From NCBI GenBank assembly GCA_021014325.1, contig CM037461.1, forward strand, positions 2,505,501 to 2,569,500: a stretch of 64,000 nucleotides of DNA, written 5' to 3'. Position numbers and translations under genes: made by a program. A model generated the notes under the pieces. The model worked only from the letters and a program-made list of their open reading frames with translations. It made no database searches and was not told the DNA's origin. Position 1 is the stretch's first letter. Each line of letters begins with the position of its first letter. The stretch is from Plazaster borealis (lineage: Eukaryota > Echinodermata > Asteroidea > Forcipulatida > Labidiasteridae). Below are positions 1-11,503 of the stretch, in pieces.

Positions 1-265
1 CAATTCAAGCGGGAGAAGGACGATTGAACGACTTCTTTTTAATTGAATTGCACACGCCGTCGTCATTGTACAACTTTGAAATATAATAATCCGAAGATAA
101 AACAAAAATTGTGTCTGTAAACAAAAGTGATATTAGGACTGCCTGGTCTCTCTCGATGTACATTTCCTAACAAGACAGTTTAGCTGTTTTTATGCAGATG
201 AAGATAAAAGGAAACGAAGAAGAAGAAAAAAAGCTATTTACGTCTAGTGGCTTACCACGCTTGTA
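1..265. other. No gene seen; AT-rich sequence before the satellite
   Basis: No reading frame, repeat boundary or splice-like structure can be supported here. The satellite that follows starts abruptly at about 266. Confidence 0.5.
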
Positions 266-990
266 GTCGACGTTACAATTACAAAGTCATGAAAGTCGTG
301 TGCATTTCTCCTCAAGTTTGTGCTTGTTTACTACTTGTACGCTGGAGTAGCTAATTGATGGCTGCTTCATTGCTGAAAGTCATCGCTTAGGGTCAACGGT
401 TAGGGGGTATAAAGCTCGACGTTACAATTACAAAGTCATGAAAGTTGTGTGCATTTCTCCTCAAATTTGTGCTTGTTTACTACTTGTACGCTGGAGTAGC
501 TAATTGAAGGCTGCCTCATTGCTGAAAGTCAACGCTTAGGGTCAACGGTTAGGAGGTATAAAGCTTGACGTTATGCTGGAGTAGCAAATTGAAGGCTGCT
601 TTATTGCTGAAAGTCAACGGTTGGGGGTATAAAGCTCGACGTTACAATTACAAAGTCATGAAAGTCGTGTGCATTTCTCCTCAAATTTGTGCTTGTTTAC
701 TACTTGTACGCTGGAGTAGCTAATTGAAGGCTGCCTCATTGCTGAAAGTCAACGCTTAGGGTCAACGGTTAGGAGGTATAAAGCTTGACGTTATGCTGGA
801 GTAGCTAATTGAAGGCTGCTTTATTGCTGAAAGTCAACGGTTGGGGGTATAAAGCTCGACGTTACAATTACAAAGTCATGAAAGTCGTGTGCATTTCTCC
901 TCAAATTTGTGCTTGTTTACTACTTGTACGCTGGAGTAGCTAATTGAAGGGTGCTTCATTGCTGAAAGTCAACGCTTAGGGTCAACAGTT
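266..990 (+). repeat. Satellite of about 220 bp built from 149-bp and 71-bp parts
   Basis: The block starting CGACGTTACAATTACAAAG begins at 268, 417, 637 and 857, giving spacings of 149, 220 and 220 bp. The longer period arises because a roughly 71-bp piece (around CTTGACGTTATGCTGGAGTAG) is inserted between 149-bp units. Copies differ at only a few positions, so the array was homogenised recently. No coding potential was seen. Confidence 0.9.
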
Positions 991-1009
991 GGGGGGCCTA
1001 AGGGCCTTG

Positions 1010-1214
1010 TCACACAAGACAACTTTTAGAGGCAACTTGGAGGCAACCAGCTGCAGTGCATGCTACGGAACAACTTTGGTAGCACACGAGTAATTTTTCA
1101 AACAATGTCTTACGATCTCCAAGAATTTTATTTAAACATTCAAATATAAATGGATTCCCTTCTTGGAGATTGCCTCGAACTGGTTGCCTGTAACTTGCCT
1201 CTTGTGACATGACT
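1010..1214. mobile_element. Short TIR element (MITE-like), about 200 bp
   Basis: The left end (TTGTCACACAAGACAACTTT, then GGCAACTTGGAGGCAACC) is mirrored by the right end read in reverse (GTCACAAGAGGCAAGTTAC, then GGCAACCAGTTCGAGGCAA). The inverted termini are imperfect and the interior is noncoding. A 66-codon frame across it is only the inverted repeat being read through. The superfamily was not assigned. Confidence 0.65.
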
Positions 1215-2212
1215 CGAAAGCTCTATCTTTTTGGGGGTGGGGGGATGGATGGGGTGGGTTTTTTGTTTGTTTACTAAAAAGCTACCTTTAAAGATTGGAG
1301 CGTCTCTTTTTATTCAACTGAGTAGCTTTGGTGGCAGTTGAGTTTTCTTGTTGATGGATGTTCTTCAGTATTAAAAAGTAATTTCTTCAGGAAGAAAGTA
1401 TTGGATTTTTCATTTTGTTTATTCTTGTATTAGTTACGACGAGTTTTTTGCAGCATGTAAATGATGATTTCTTGTGCAGTTTACCTCATAAATGTATTCA
1501 CTAATGAGCAGTATTCTGTTCACGTGTTCAGAGTTTAGTTGTACAGGAATTGTAAATAATAATAATATACCTTAATATATTTCAAATATTTATTCAACAA
1601 TTTTCCTTCTAAGAGGTTTGTTGATGTAGTGTTATAATAGGTTGCTTTGAATATTTTGTGATTTAGTTTTTGCCAAATTAGTTGTGTTTCTAACGATAAT
1701 TTTGTTCTTCTATAATACTCGGCTTGAGCACATGTGACGTATTAAAGTGATTGGTATTTTTAAAGTCAACTTGTGCCATTTAAAAAAAAATTTAAAAAGA
1801 AAGAAAGAAATCTACACATTTTGGAAATAGAAAATGAACTAGGACATCACTGACAAACGAAGACGCGACGAGAAATGTGTTGGAAGTTTTTACGACGCTC
1901 GAAACCATCATGGTAGATTGGTGGGACTTTTCAAGATGCCATAGTATTAGTAAAAATTTGTCAGAAACCTATGCAGTTGAGTAGTTGGTTTTCTAAGCAG
2001 ATTAAAAATATACGATAATATAATTATAAAAAATCTAGTCTGTAGAGAGCCTAATAATTATACAGAATTGAGTAAAAACAAAAATATTGTCCGTTTTTTA
2101 AGAATTCCCTTCCAATGCTTCGTATTTGTTTGAAAATTCAATGTTCAAGATGTTTTTTAAGTATTAAAAAGGTGGCTTTTTTATTTATTTATTTATTTGT
2201 AGTACAGAAGAC
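1215..2212. other. AT-rich intergenic DNA, nothing recognised
   Basis: The stretch holds a short G-rich run near 1233-1256 and poly-A/T tracts near 1780-1800. No exon-like frame or terminal repeat was found. Confidence 0.5.
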
Positions 2213-2602
2213 TTAAAGGGACACGTTGCCTTGGATCGGGCGAGTTGGTCTAAGAAAAGCGTTCGAAACCGTTTGTTATAAAATGCATATGGTTAGAATG
2301 ATGTTTTAAAAGTAGAATATAATGATCCACACAAATATGCCTCGAAATTGCGTGGTTTTTCTTTTACATCGTAAACTAACACGGCACGCCATTTTGTAGA
2401 GTCAAATTTTTGACTCCACAAAATGGCGGACCGTGTTAGTTCGCAAAGTAAAAGGAAAACCACACCATTTCGAGGCATATTTGTGTGGATCATTGTATTC
2501 TACTTTTAAAACATCTTTCTAACCACATGCATTTTATGACAAACGGTTACAAACGCTTTTCATAGACCAACTCGCCCGATCCAAGGCAACGTGTCCCTTT
2601 AA
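2213..2602. mobile_element. Palindromic TTAA element, family A, copy 1
   Basis: Near-complete fold-back element of about 390 bp. It opens TTAAAGGGACACGTTGCC and closes GGCAACGTGTCCCTTTAA. The arms stay complementary almost to the centre, near 2405 (GTCAAATTTTTGACTCC). It is flanked by TTAA, the insertion preference of piggyBac-type transposases; that class is inference. A second copy lies at 15935-16325. Confidence 0.85.
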
Positions 2603-3049
2603 CCATCTTTGTCTAAATGACGTTGCAGTGCTGTCAACACAAAAGGTGTGACATGTAAACCCTACGGTTTTTTTTCTTTAAATTTTGAAGTTATGCAGTA
2701 CTTTGTATAGGAGATATTTTATGTGTTGAAAAAGAAAACAAGCATTTGAAATAATGTACTAATGGATGTCACTCAATTTTTCAATAAATCTTTTTAACAA
2801 TTTCACTCCTACAGAGCCACCACAAAATAAAATCTTGAATACCGTCTATGAAACTCGAGAATATATCAAAATGTAGAGCAAGTATTTTAAATTCATAAAA
2901 AGTTTGTGCCCAACTTCGTTAGTTAATATTATTCATTTAAAAATAATAAGAATAACAAGTAAACAAAATATGTTGTGAATGGGAATGAGGCTTGTTTTTT
3001 TGCCAAGCAGAAATTTATTAAGCAAAAATGTTCTGCTTAAGCAGCTCCA

Positions 3050-3236
3050 GGACCCAATTTCATAGAGCTGCTTAAGCACAAAAAGTAGCTAAGCACAACA
3101 AAATTATGCTTACCAGAATAAGGTTACCAGCCAAACTACCATGTCATTTTGTGACTGGTATCCTGCTCATTTCTGCTTAGCAGGAAATTGCCAAGCAATA
3201 TTTTCTGCTTAAGCAGCTCTGTGAAATTGAGTTCAT
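3050..3236. mobile_element. Palindromic MITE, family D
   Basis: Starts CCCAATTTCATAGAGCTGC and ends with the complementary GCAGCTCTGTGAAATTGAG. The body carries GCTTAAGCA and CTTACCAG type motifs on both arms. The same family recurs at 18414, 26217, 43783, 45326, 46370, 46926, 49389 and 52799, sometimes only as one arm. Confidence 0.8.
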
Positions 3237-3318
3237 GTTACATTTGATGAGTCTGTCTTTGTAGATCTTGAAATTCATCAGAATCAAGAACAAACTCGGG
3301 TAAATTTTAAATGATCAG

Positions 3319-3695
3319 TTAAAGGCAGGGTATACTTTTGGTAATTGTCAAAGACCAGTATCCTCACTTGGTGTATCCCAACATATGCATAAAATAACAA
3401 GCCTGTGAAAATTTGGGCTCAATCGGTCATCAAAGTTGCAAGGAAATATTGAAAGAAAAAACTCCCTTGTTGCATAGAATTGTGTGTTTTTAGATGCCTG
3501 AGAAAGGCTTCTGCTTGAAGCCTTTCTCAGATTCAAATTTCGGGTGAAAAATTTTCTCTAAAACTACATTCCTTCAAAATGGGGTCATTTCTAACAATGT
3601 TTTGTAGTATCATCAGCTCTCAAGTGCTCTTTATTAAGTAAGTTTTATAGTCATTAACTTGTGGAGTAGTTACCAAAAGTACACCCTGCCTTTAA
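3319..3695 (+). mobile_element. TTAA MITE family B, diverged copy
   Basis: Ends are TTAAAGGCAGGGTATACTTT and AAAGTACACCCTGCCTTTAA, so the termini differ from the usual family B ends while the interior (CCAACATATGCATAAAATAA) is conserved. The centre is a small hairpin around GGCTTCTGCTTGAAGCC. A third terminal variant is seen at 15490-15875. Confidence 0.85.
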
Positions 3696-4425
3696 AGTTC
3701 ATCTGGAAATCTCAAATGAAACATAATTGCAATACTCTCAAGCACACCGAGATTCTCACCATTTGCTAGAATTGTATTTTTATTTTTATTTTTCCTGATT
3801 CCATATACAAAATGAATTGTGATAACTTTGTGGTATTTTAAATCGAAAAAGAATTTCTAGAGATTATCCGACATCTTTGAGTGGTTTTACCCAAATTTCT
3901 TGCACGCCTCTTAAAAGAATTTAAGGCAATTAGTTCTTTTGCTATCCGCATGACAAAATGAACATTTCACGGATACCAACCATGTATATAAACTACACCA
4001 ACTTGGTATCGTAGTGACCATTTTAGCTTGTCAGTGTATAAATATTTTTTTCTTCAATTGTCCACTTTTTCCCAGTTACGAACAAAAAGTTGCAATAAAA
4101 AAGGTTTTCACGTTTCCTAATTAAAAAACATCATTTCACTTTGTGGTTATTTTGTCTTGGAGTTATACCATGCCCGATATGTGGCAGAGGGTGTCTTGGG
4201 TTTGCCCTCAACTATTTGATTGACTGGCTGGCAGGACCAGTTAGCTTGTCATTTCACTAGTCCGCCAGCTTTTTCAATGGTTAATATTTCAAATGAAATA
4301 GGGAAGCTTTTCAACACTGAACTAGTCAGCCGGATCACTTGGAGAGAATTCTGACTGGTCCTCGTGCGTTTTAACTGGCAACACTGGTGTGTGTCCCCGC
4401 CCCCCCCCCTAAATGTTCCCATACT
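3696..4425. other. Intergenic, nothing recognised
   Basis: Contains a C-run at 4398-4409. No reading frame or terminal repeats can be supported. Confidence 0.4.
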
Positions 4426-4802
4426 TTAAAGATCACTGAACACGTTTGGTAATTGTCAAAGACCAGTGTTCTCATTTGGTGTATCCCAACATATGCATAA
4501 AATAACAAGCCTGTGAAAATTTGGGCTCAATTGGTCATCGAAGTTGCAAGAAAATAATGAAAGAAAAAACACCCTTGTTGTACAAATTTGTGTGCTTTCA
4601 GATAGGAATAAAAACTTCTTGCAAGAAGTTTTTATGATTTTAGTGAGAAATTACCTCTTTCTCAAAAACTACGTTACTTCAGAGGGAGTCGTTTCTCACA
4701 ATGTCTAATACTATCAACAGCTCTCTGTTGCTCGTTACCAAGTCAGTTTTTATGCTAATATATATATTTTGAGTGATTACCAAACGTGTACGATGCCTTT
4801 AA
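4426..4802 (+). mobile_element. TTAA MITE family B
   Basis: Flanked by TTAA on both sides. It has the family interior and a central perfect hairpin AAAACTTCTTGCAAGAAGTTTT. The termini read as CACGTTTGG and CCAAACGTG. Noncoding. Confidence 0.88.
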
Positions 4803-4978
4803 CTGGCAACACTGGTGTGTTCCCCCCAATTGTTCCCATACTTTATAACTCTTTTCCTCTTGTACAAAGGTACCCCCCCTAAAATGTTCTAAAGAATTCC
4901 TGAGATTCCCAGAACACAATGATGACACAATAGGAGGTGGGGTTACACCATGCCACATATCGAGCACCAAATGTTGGA
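4803..4978 (-). repeat. Dispersed repeat, family I
   Basis: The C-rich block with CTTGTACAAAGGTACCCCCC and the segment CATATCGAGCACCAAATG are the reverse complement of 48672-48845. The two copies lie 44 kb apart in opposite orientation. Type unknown. Confidence 0.6.
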
Positions 4979-5010
4979 TCATGGACGAAGAAATAGAGTA
5001 AGCTTGTGGA

Positions 5011-5240
5011 TGAGTGTCGTGGCTAAGTGGTCTTGAGCACTGAACTCTAGTTTGGGCGGCCAAGTCGAACAAGGCGCTGGTTCGAATCCAGATCGAGACA
5101 ACTGTGTTCGTGAGCAATACTATAATTGCTTCTCATCACCTGTAGGTAAATGTAGCTGTGGGGTAGGAATAGTACTGCGATTCATTACCTATGCCTACAT
5201 GAGCACCAATTTGGTTTCCGGGGCTGCATATTGCTAAGGA
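5011..5240 (+). mobile_element. tRNA-derived SINE, diverged
   Basis: Starts with a tRNA-like block: an A-box-like GTGGCTAAGTGGTCTTGAGC, then a B-box GGTTCGAATCC at about 5080. A non-tRNA body resembling the other SINEs here follows. A real tRNA is unlikely because acceptor pairing is poor. Confidence 0.6.
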
Positions 5241-5574
5241 GTCAAAATGTAATTGATAACATAGAACAACAACCAGAGCAATTATTGTGCTTAATTTTGA
5301 ACTTGTACATATCTTTTATTCAATGCTGCAGTAAATACAACTGAAATTGCCGAGAATCTTCATAAAGATACTCAAATGTAAATCAAAAATGTATACGCCA
5401 TGGAAAGTATTTGGTAAACACTTTCACGGTAATATTGCGCCATCTCGTTCAAGGGGCAGATTTGTTTATTTGGTGGAACACTTGAGCTGCTGTCTGCTGC
5501 TCGACGCTCCAACTTCACCCCATCTTCCAGATGCGTGCATGAAGTTCGAGCGCCGAGACGCAGACGGCTAAGGT

Positions 5575-5765
5575 TTTAGCCAGGATTTGGTAAAAGGGTG
5601 TCAAAATTTGCTGGAAATTAAAAAACTGCGTATCCAAATTGTTCATTTACAATACATTTACTTGTAAGTGACAGATAAAACAGGGTGTCCAAATTTAAAA
5701 CAGGGTGTCCAAAAGACACCAAGACACCAACCTCGTCCCCAGGGTGTGTCGAGCAGTACGAGGTG
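5575..5765 (-). repeat. Dispersed repeat with ACAGGGTGTCC motif
   Basis: The motif AACAGGGTGTCCAAA occurs twice here. The whole stretch is the reverse complement of the duplicated block at 10250-10505. Confidence 0.6.
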
Positions 5766-6249
5766 TACGAGGTTGACCGCTCTCTCACCCTTGTTTTGGA
5801 TCATTTGCATATATCCAAAATTTTTGGATACGTATGCAAATTAGAATAGTCTGGCTGTGAACATGGTGAATACTGAATACACTTTTGTACACCAGTCGTT
5901 GTCCAATCAGGGTCCAAGTAAGGAGTTTCCCTTCCAGGGTTTACTATTGTAAACATGGTTGGAAATAAAGTAAACCATGGGGACGAGGTTGACCAAGACA
6001 CCCCTCTGGCTAACACTATGCAGATGGCAGCGAGTGTTTGTATTAAACAAATCTGCCCCTTGAGCAAGATGAAAGTGTTTATTGAACAAGAATAGTATTG
6101 GCAAAATTTCATTAAGTTGCTTAATATACAAACTTTCAAGGCAAAAACAAGTTACCCGCAAAAAAAGCAACGCTATGTACACATGTACTATGTGCAGTTG
6201 AACACAAATACGCACTTTATGTGACCCAACGTAATACATGAAATAACAC

Positions 6250-6915
6250 CCAGTTTAGACAGGCGCTCTAGAGTCGCGCCAAACCAAATTATTGAATTAA
6301 GTACATGAAAAGTTTGATGACTGAAACAGTTAGGAGCGACTGGACGCACTGAAAGTCGAAAGATCTACTGTTGCAGTCGTTCAGAACGACTCTGGTTTCA
6401 GACAATGATCTTGTCATGAGCCGAACCTAATGTAAATGTTATGTTTAAGGCACTGAACACGTTTGGAAATTGTCAAAGACCAGTGTTCTCACTTGGTGTA
6501 TCCCAACATATGCATAAAACAACAAGCCTGTGAAAATTTGGGCTCAATTGGTCATCGAAGTTGCAAGAAAATTATGAAAGAAAAAACACCCTTGTTGTAC
6601 AAATGTGTGTGCTTTCAGATAGGAATAAAAACTTCTTGCAAGAAGTTTTTATTATTTTAGTGAGCAATTACCTCTTTCTCAAAAACTACGTTACTTCAGA
6701 GGGAGTCGTTTCCTACAATGTTTTATACTATCAACAGCTCTCCGTTGTTTGTTACCAAGTAAGTTTTATGCTAATATTTGTTTTGAGTCATTACCAAATG
6801 TGTCTGATACCTTTAAGTTTGCCTGTCTGAAACCATAAACAAATTTGGGCCGACCTAGAGTCGCTCCTTATCTATTTTGTTTGGCGTGACTCTGGATCAC
6901 CTGTCTGAACCAGGT
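6250..6915. mobile_element. TIR element split by a family B insertion
   Basis: The left end TTTAGACAGGCGCTCTAGAG pairs with the right end read in reverse, GTTCAGACAGGTGATCCAGAG; both continue to GTCGCGCCAAAC or GTCACGCCAAAC. A family B MITE sits inside at 6445-6816, so this element is the older of the two. Confidence 0.7.
6445..6816 (+). mobile_element. TTAA MITE family B, nested
   Basis: Standard family B copy between TTAA flanks, with the central hairpin around CTTCTTGCAAGAAG. It lies inside the TIR element at 6250-6915. Confidence 0.88.
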
Positions 6916-7940
6916 GTTTTCTACCATGACCATCTTTATACCGTGTAAGTTATGTGCAAATCTGTAAACATTTATATTTTTAATCTTCCAATGTTGTACG
7001 CACCCGTTAGGAGGTAAAAATTGCCAAGATTTGCTTACAGTTTTTGTGCCATTCCATTGTATGAACATTACTGAATAAGAAACCAGCAGCACTTTCAAAA
7101 TGGCACTATACCAGAGTTAACTTCATACCAACACAAAACAAATGAATTTTTTTTAAAGATCAAGTTGAACAAAATTACTCAAACTAAATTTGACTATTTA
7201 TCCTTGTTTGTTTAGTTTTTTTATTCGGTCATAAGTGTGAACTTTTCCTCCCTGTAACTTTGTTGAAATTTGATCAGAAAAACTAGCCGCCCCCCCCAGC
7301 AATTTTTGAACTACTGCTTTTTCCCGTTGTTTATCTACGTTGCTATGCATTTTCCATTGTCTTGTTTGGATCGAGTCCATAGTGTGACTTCACAGTGCAG
7401 TTTTGATTCCTAGGCGCTAAGGTTTTTTTTGGCATTTTTGCCAAGCGTGACACTGATCAAAATGCGTTTCTTTTTTATTTAGAAACCATTTTGATTGAGT
7501 TTTACTCAATTATATGTAATCATTACACACCCGTTTACTCTCTATAACAAAAGAACAATAATGTTATTTTCGTTCAAGTTGATCTTTAATGAGTTCACCA
7601 CCAGTCACAGCAGGAAATTGTCCATTACATGGGACTTTGGCTGGTAACCTAATGCCACTGGTTACCAAATCCTTTCTGCGTTCAACAGCGCTATAATAAT
7701 TATTTTGCCAGAGGTTTTGCGAATTTTGCTTTATCAGCAGAAAACAAATGAATAGTGCTTAGAAATAGATATTGGGTGCATTTAGTCCAACTACCTTTGG
7801 CTAGCTGGACAGCTTGCTCATCACTGCGTCAACGCGTGTACGCGGCACGCACAACTATCAGCCAATGACAAGTCTTCCTTTTTCCTCAGTGAGGGCGCCA
7901 TTTAAGCTTGTAACATTATATGCAAGCGGTCTATAATATA
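6916..7940. other. Intergenic, nothing recognised
   Basis: AT-rich with a C-run at 7290-7298. The frames on either strand are short and show no splice logic or domain motif. Confidence 0.4.
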
Positions 7941-7941
7941 A

Positions 7942-8077
7942 GTTATCACACAAGTGCGAGTGGAATATGGATAAATATAGCGCGTCTGCATCCCATATCC
8001 AACTCGGCCTTCAGCCTCGGATATGGGACGCAGACGCGCTATATTTTTCCGTATTCCACGAGCGCGAGTGTGATAAC
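7942..8077. repeat. Imperfect hairpin of about 136 bp
   Basis: TTATCACACAAGTGCGAGTGG is mirrored by CCACGAGCGCGAGTGTGATAA. The inner arms AGCGCGTCTGCATCCCATAT and ATATGGGACGCAGACGCGCT pair almost perfectly around CTCGGCCTTCAGCCTCGG. It is probably a MITE. Confidence 0.75.
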
Positions 8078-8239
8078 GTAATCATCTTCAAGCAAACTTG
8101 ACGCGCATTTAGAACACACAATACGCAGGGTGTGATATGGCCGTGCAATATAAGTTTATATCACACTCCTTGTTGCTATGGATCGACCAATCAGAATCGA
8201 ATGTTCAGGCCTGCTTGAAGATAATGTACCTTAAGCATT

Positions 8240-8765
8240 GACGTCATCACGACGCCATCTTGGTGGTAAAGCGATGATGAAACAATGGAAATCACACAGC
8301 TACAGGGAAGTTCAAGTGAGCACATTTAGTCGACCCGTGGTTGACCACTAAAAAGAGCATGCATCGTACATGCCCAGTGACGTACTCACTCGAACGACTC
8401 GTTTGGAAGTTTAGCCAACTATCGGTACGGTAGGCAACACTTACATTGCCTTCCGCCAACTCTCTATAGTGTCACTGGTTCCCTTCTGCGCTTTACACTG
8501 GCTGGCATGAAACAAGGCTACCGGGACCAGGGAAGAAACCATGGTCCTGAGGCTGGTCAACCAATGGTCGACCAGTCTGGGTTTGAGTCAAAATTGTCAA
8601 CCAAGAATCAACCATGGTGCGCACCGAACTTGCTCTGTGTCTGCGCGGCGCAAATAGAACAATGAGCAACCTTCCTTTGACCTCTAGCTAAGGGGAGCCC
8701 TACTCAAATGAGGTCATACGCATATGGTCTACAGGCCAATACAGTAAGAACCGCCCACCAAAGCA
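8240..8765 (+). repeat. Dispersed repeat shared with 62245-62480
   Basis: Segments such as TTGACGTCATCACGACGCCA, GATGATGAAACAATGGAAA and GGGAGCCCTACTCAAATGA reappear in reverse complement, compactly, at 62245-62480. The copy here is about 300 bp longer in the middle. Confidence 0.55.
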
Positions 8766-8804
8766 ACTGCCTAGCAACAGAGCTAGCAAGAAAATGGATG
8801 TCAT

Positions 8805-9310
8805 TTGTTTTTACCCTAACACCGATGTGTATTAAAGGTGCTTCAATCATTAGTAATTGGAACCCACTGTTTATTTTAATCATATATAGATGTTAATATA
8901 TACCATAAAACTAACCTGTGAAAATTTCATTTCAAAAGGTGGTAGCGTTTTTGAGATATTGCCGAAAATCTGGAGTGATTATGTCCACGCAGGAAGAATA
9001 ATCTGCATTGGAATACACATTCGAATCAAATATTTGAGGACTAAAAAAGTGATATCTTTTTCCATAACTGCATGCAGTACTTCGAGTGAAAAGTTTCTCA
9101 AAATTCATTATACTATCCAAAGCTGCTGTACTTCTTACCAAGTAAGTTTTTATTGCCATTCATTTTTAAAGTCAATACCAAACATGTACGATACCGCACT
9201 GTATGAACAGTACTTTCCCGAGTTCTGTGGAAAAAAATCCATGTAAAATCACTCGGTTGGGATTCAAACCCACGACCTTTGCTTAATACACATCGGTGTA
9301 AGGGTAAAAA
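8805..9310 (-). mobile_element. tRNA-derived SINE interrupted by family C
   Basis: Reads in the minus sense. The tail piece TTACCCTAACACCGATGTGT lies left of a family C element (8832-9195) and the rest (GCACTGTATGAACAGTACTT, then GGGATTCAAACCCACGACC, an inverted B-box) lies right. An uninterrupted relative is at 47215-47425. A second, inverted tail piece follows at 9280-9306. Confidence 0.65.
8832..9195 (+). mobile_element. TTAA MITE family C
   Basis: Carries the family C interior (CTAACCTGTGAAAATTTCAT, GAGATATTGCCGAAAATCTGG, CAAAGCTGCTGTACTTCTTAC). The left TTAA is intact; the right terminus is truncated at GTACGATACC next to SINE sequence. Other copies are at 21525-21887, 48903-49098 (half) and 61934-62206 (half). 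Confidence 0.8.
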
Positions 9311-9660
9311 CAAATTATATTCTTTATCCTAGATGCAAAATTAACATATTAAAGAAAATGGACATTTAATTTTTAAAGTTGTTTGTAAGAAATGGTAACA
9401 TTGAAAAACTAGAGGATGAAAATGAATTTTACTCGACTGAAAACGTTTCACACTTTTTCCAACATCCAACAAAAATAGTACTTTTCCTTTTGAGAGTAAT
9501 TTCACATCAGGAGAGGAACTGAACTTAAAACACAAAACAAATCACAATAAAAAACCTTTAAAATAAATTAAAACAAACGAATTACGAATCCAATGTACAA
9601 TCTTAGTCTATTAGACTTACATTGTCACACCAAATGACTCCGTACTTCTTAAAATATATC

Positions 9661-10052
9661 TACTTGCTTTCAAAGGTAGTATACAGGATTGGTAGAGCTG
9701 ATGACAAAATAGTCGTAGACAGCGTTCATGTTTTTTGTGATCAACTATAACACTTGAAATAACAAATCTGTGAAAATTTGAGCTTTCTGATGCGTGCGTC
9801 AGGAGAAAATAGTGACAAAACATGCACACTTTTCAGCATTATGCAAACACATTGTCCTTACTTTGGGTTGTAACAACTGAAATCAGCTGTTGCCCTTCTT
9901 AAGGTTTTTCAGTATGTTTCTCGAATATGACATCTTTTCAGAGTGAAAAAATTGTTCTAGTATTAACTTCATGAAATCAGTGAGCTTTCCGACTAAAATT
10001 ACACAATGATGTTTTTATTCTTACAAATCCTGTATAATACCTTTAAGGGGGT
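9661..10052 (+). mobile_element. TTAA MITE family G
   Basis: The inverted ends are AAAGGTAGTATACAGGATT and AATCCTGTATAATACCTTTAA. The interior has a central GGTTGTAACAACTGAAATCAGC block. The reverse-complement copy at 49755-50997 is split by a larger insertion. Confidence 0.7.
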
Positions 10053-10249
10053 GATTGACATAATAAACACACATATTTTGTGCTTCAAATTATCTGCGAT
10101 GACATATTAAATACAATATTTACAATAGCTACTTCAAAAACAAACTATACAATAACATTTTCTTCACAAAATCTACTTTAATCATCCACAAATGGGCCAA
10201 TGTCAGCAGTTTTAAGAAGTCTTATTACAGTAGAGCATAGTGTTAGTCA

Positions 10250-10505
10250 GAGAGGTGTCTGGGTGTCTTTTGGACACCCTGTTTTAAATTTGGACACCCC
10301 GTTAACCGTTTTATCTGTCAAAGTGAACAATTTGTACACCCAGTTTTTGAGTTTCCAGCAAATTTGAACAGAGGGGTGTCTGGGCGTCTTTTGGACACCC
10401 TGTTTTAAATTTGGACCCTCTGTTTTATCTGTCATTTTCATGTAAATGTATTGTAAGTGAACAATTTGGACACCCAGTTTTTAAATTTCCAGCAAATTTG
10501 GACAC
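10250..10505 (+). repeat. Two tandem units of about 130 bp
   Basis: GTCTTTTGGACACCCTGTTT occurs at both 10266 and 10386, each followed by TTTAAATTTGGAC and TTTTATCTGTCA. The units are direct repeats and relate in reverse to 5575-5765. Confidence 0.75.
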
Positions 10506-11503
10506 CATTTTACCAAATCCTGGCTACAACCTTTGTATTCGCCCTTTGCACGGTCAGCCATTTGCGTGTAGAGCCTCGAATTGGGGACAGCAGTAAATAA
10601 AAAACAGTATATAACACATATAACACTGTATTGTCACGGTAATGTAATGACACTTTCATCCAAACAGATACATAAAATACAATACAAATGAAGCATGAAG
10701 TCGAGGCTCTACACAGGGCTTGAAACAGGCGAATGGACCGCGGTTCTCCCCATGATTTTTTCAAAACTGTGGGGGAATTCTGGACCCAATGTTTTGGAAG
10801 TTTGGCAAAAGCACGCTGAACTGAAACGAGGTCTTCGGAATGTTAGTGTTGCAGAATTGCAGTTTTAGGCTAAGCACAGAGTAAAATGTATTTCTCAAAC
10901 CATGTCTTTTGACATAGGCCTATAAGAGCTTGAAATAGTGGAAAGTCAACATTAATTTTTTATAATTTTATTCCCATTTTTTGATGTTTTAGATTTAAAA
11001 AAACACTTTTTCACAAGCTTGATGAAATGTTCACAAGTTTGTTGAAATTTGCACAAGTTTGTTGAAATTTTCACAAGTTTGTTGAAATTTTTACAAGTGA
11101 GTTGAAATTTCACAAATTTTTAGAAATTTTCCAAGTTTTTTTGAAAAGTGTGTTTTTTTCAAAGTGCAGAGGATAGCAATTACATGTAATTTACTACCTC
11201 AAAAACCAATGATGTAACTTTCCCTTTAAATGAAGTAAATCTGGGAATCATAAAACAGAAACAAAGTTTGTAACACTGAATGATTTTTCTCAAAAATTGA
11301 TAATTTAAACTCTATTTAGTAGCGTTATTTCTAACCTTCCTCAAATACCACTTGTAAATTTACAGTACTTTGAAATGGATTTTTAAGAAGCAGATTTGTG
11401 CCCCATATACAAAGAAATGCGGACTTCCGAGAAATATGTACATTACGAAAAAAAGAAAAAAAGAAAAAAAACTTAGAAGAGGTCGTTATTTCTAAAACAA
11501 ATC
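10506..11503. other. 3' flank of the zinc-finger gene; possible 3' UTR
   Basis: No independent gene was seen. Near 11020-11150 a degenerate 19-bp unit (CACAAGTTTGTTGAAATTT) repeats about six times. On the minus strand a possible poly-A signal AATAAA lies at 10972-10967, about 530 bp past the zinc-finger stop. Whether it is used cannot be told from sequence. Confidence 0.4.

Noticed and set aside
5801..6239. Two overlapping minus frames of 110-112 codons
   Set aside because: They overlap in different phases, start in AT-rich sequence and show no motif or splice logic.
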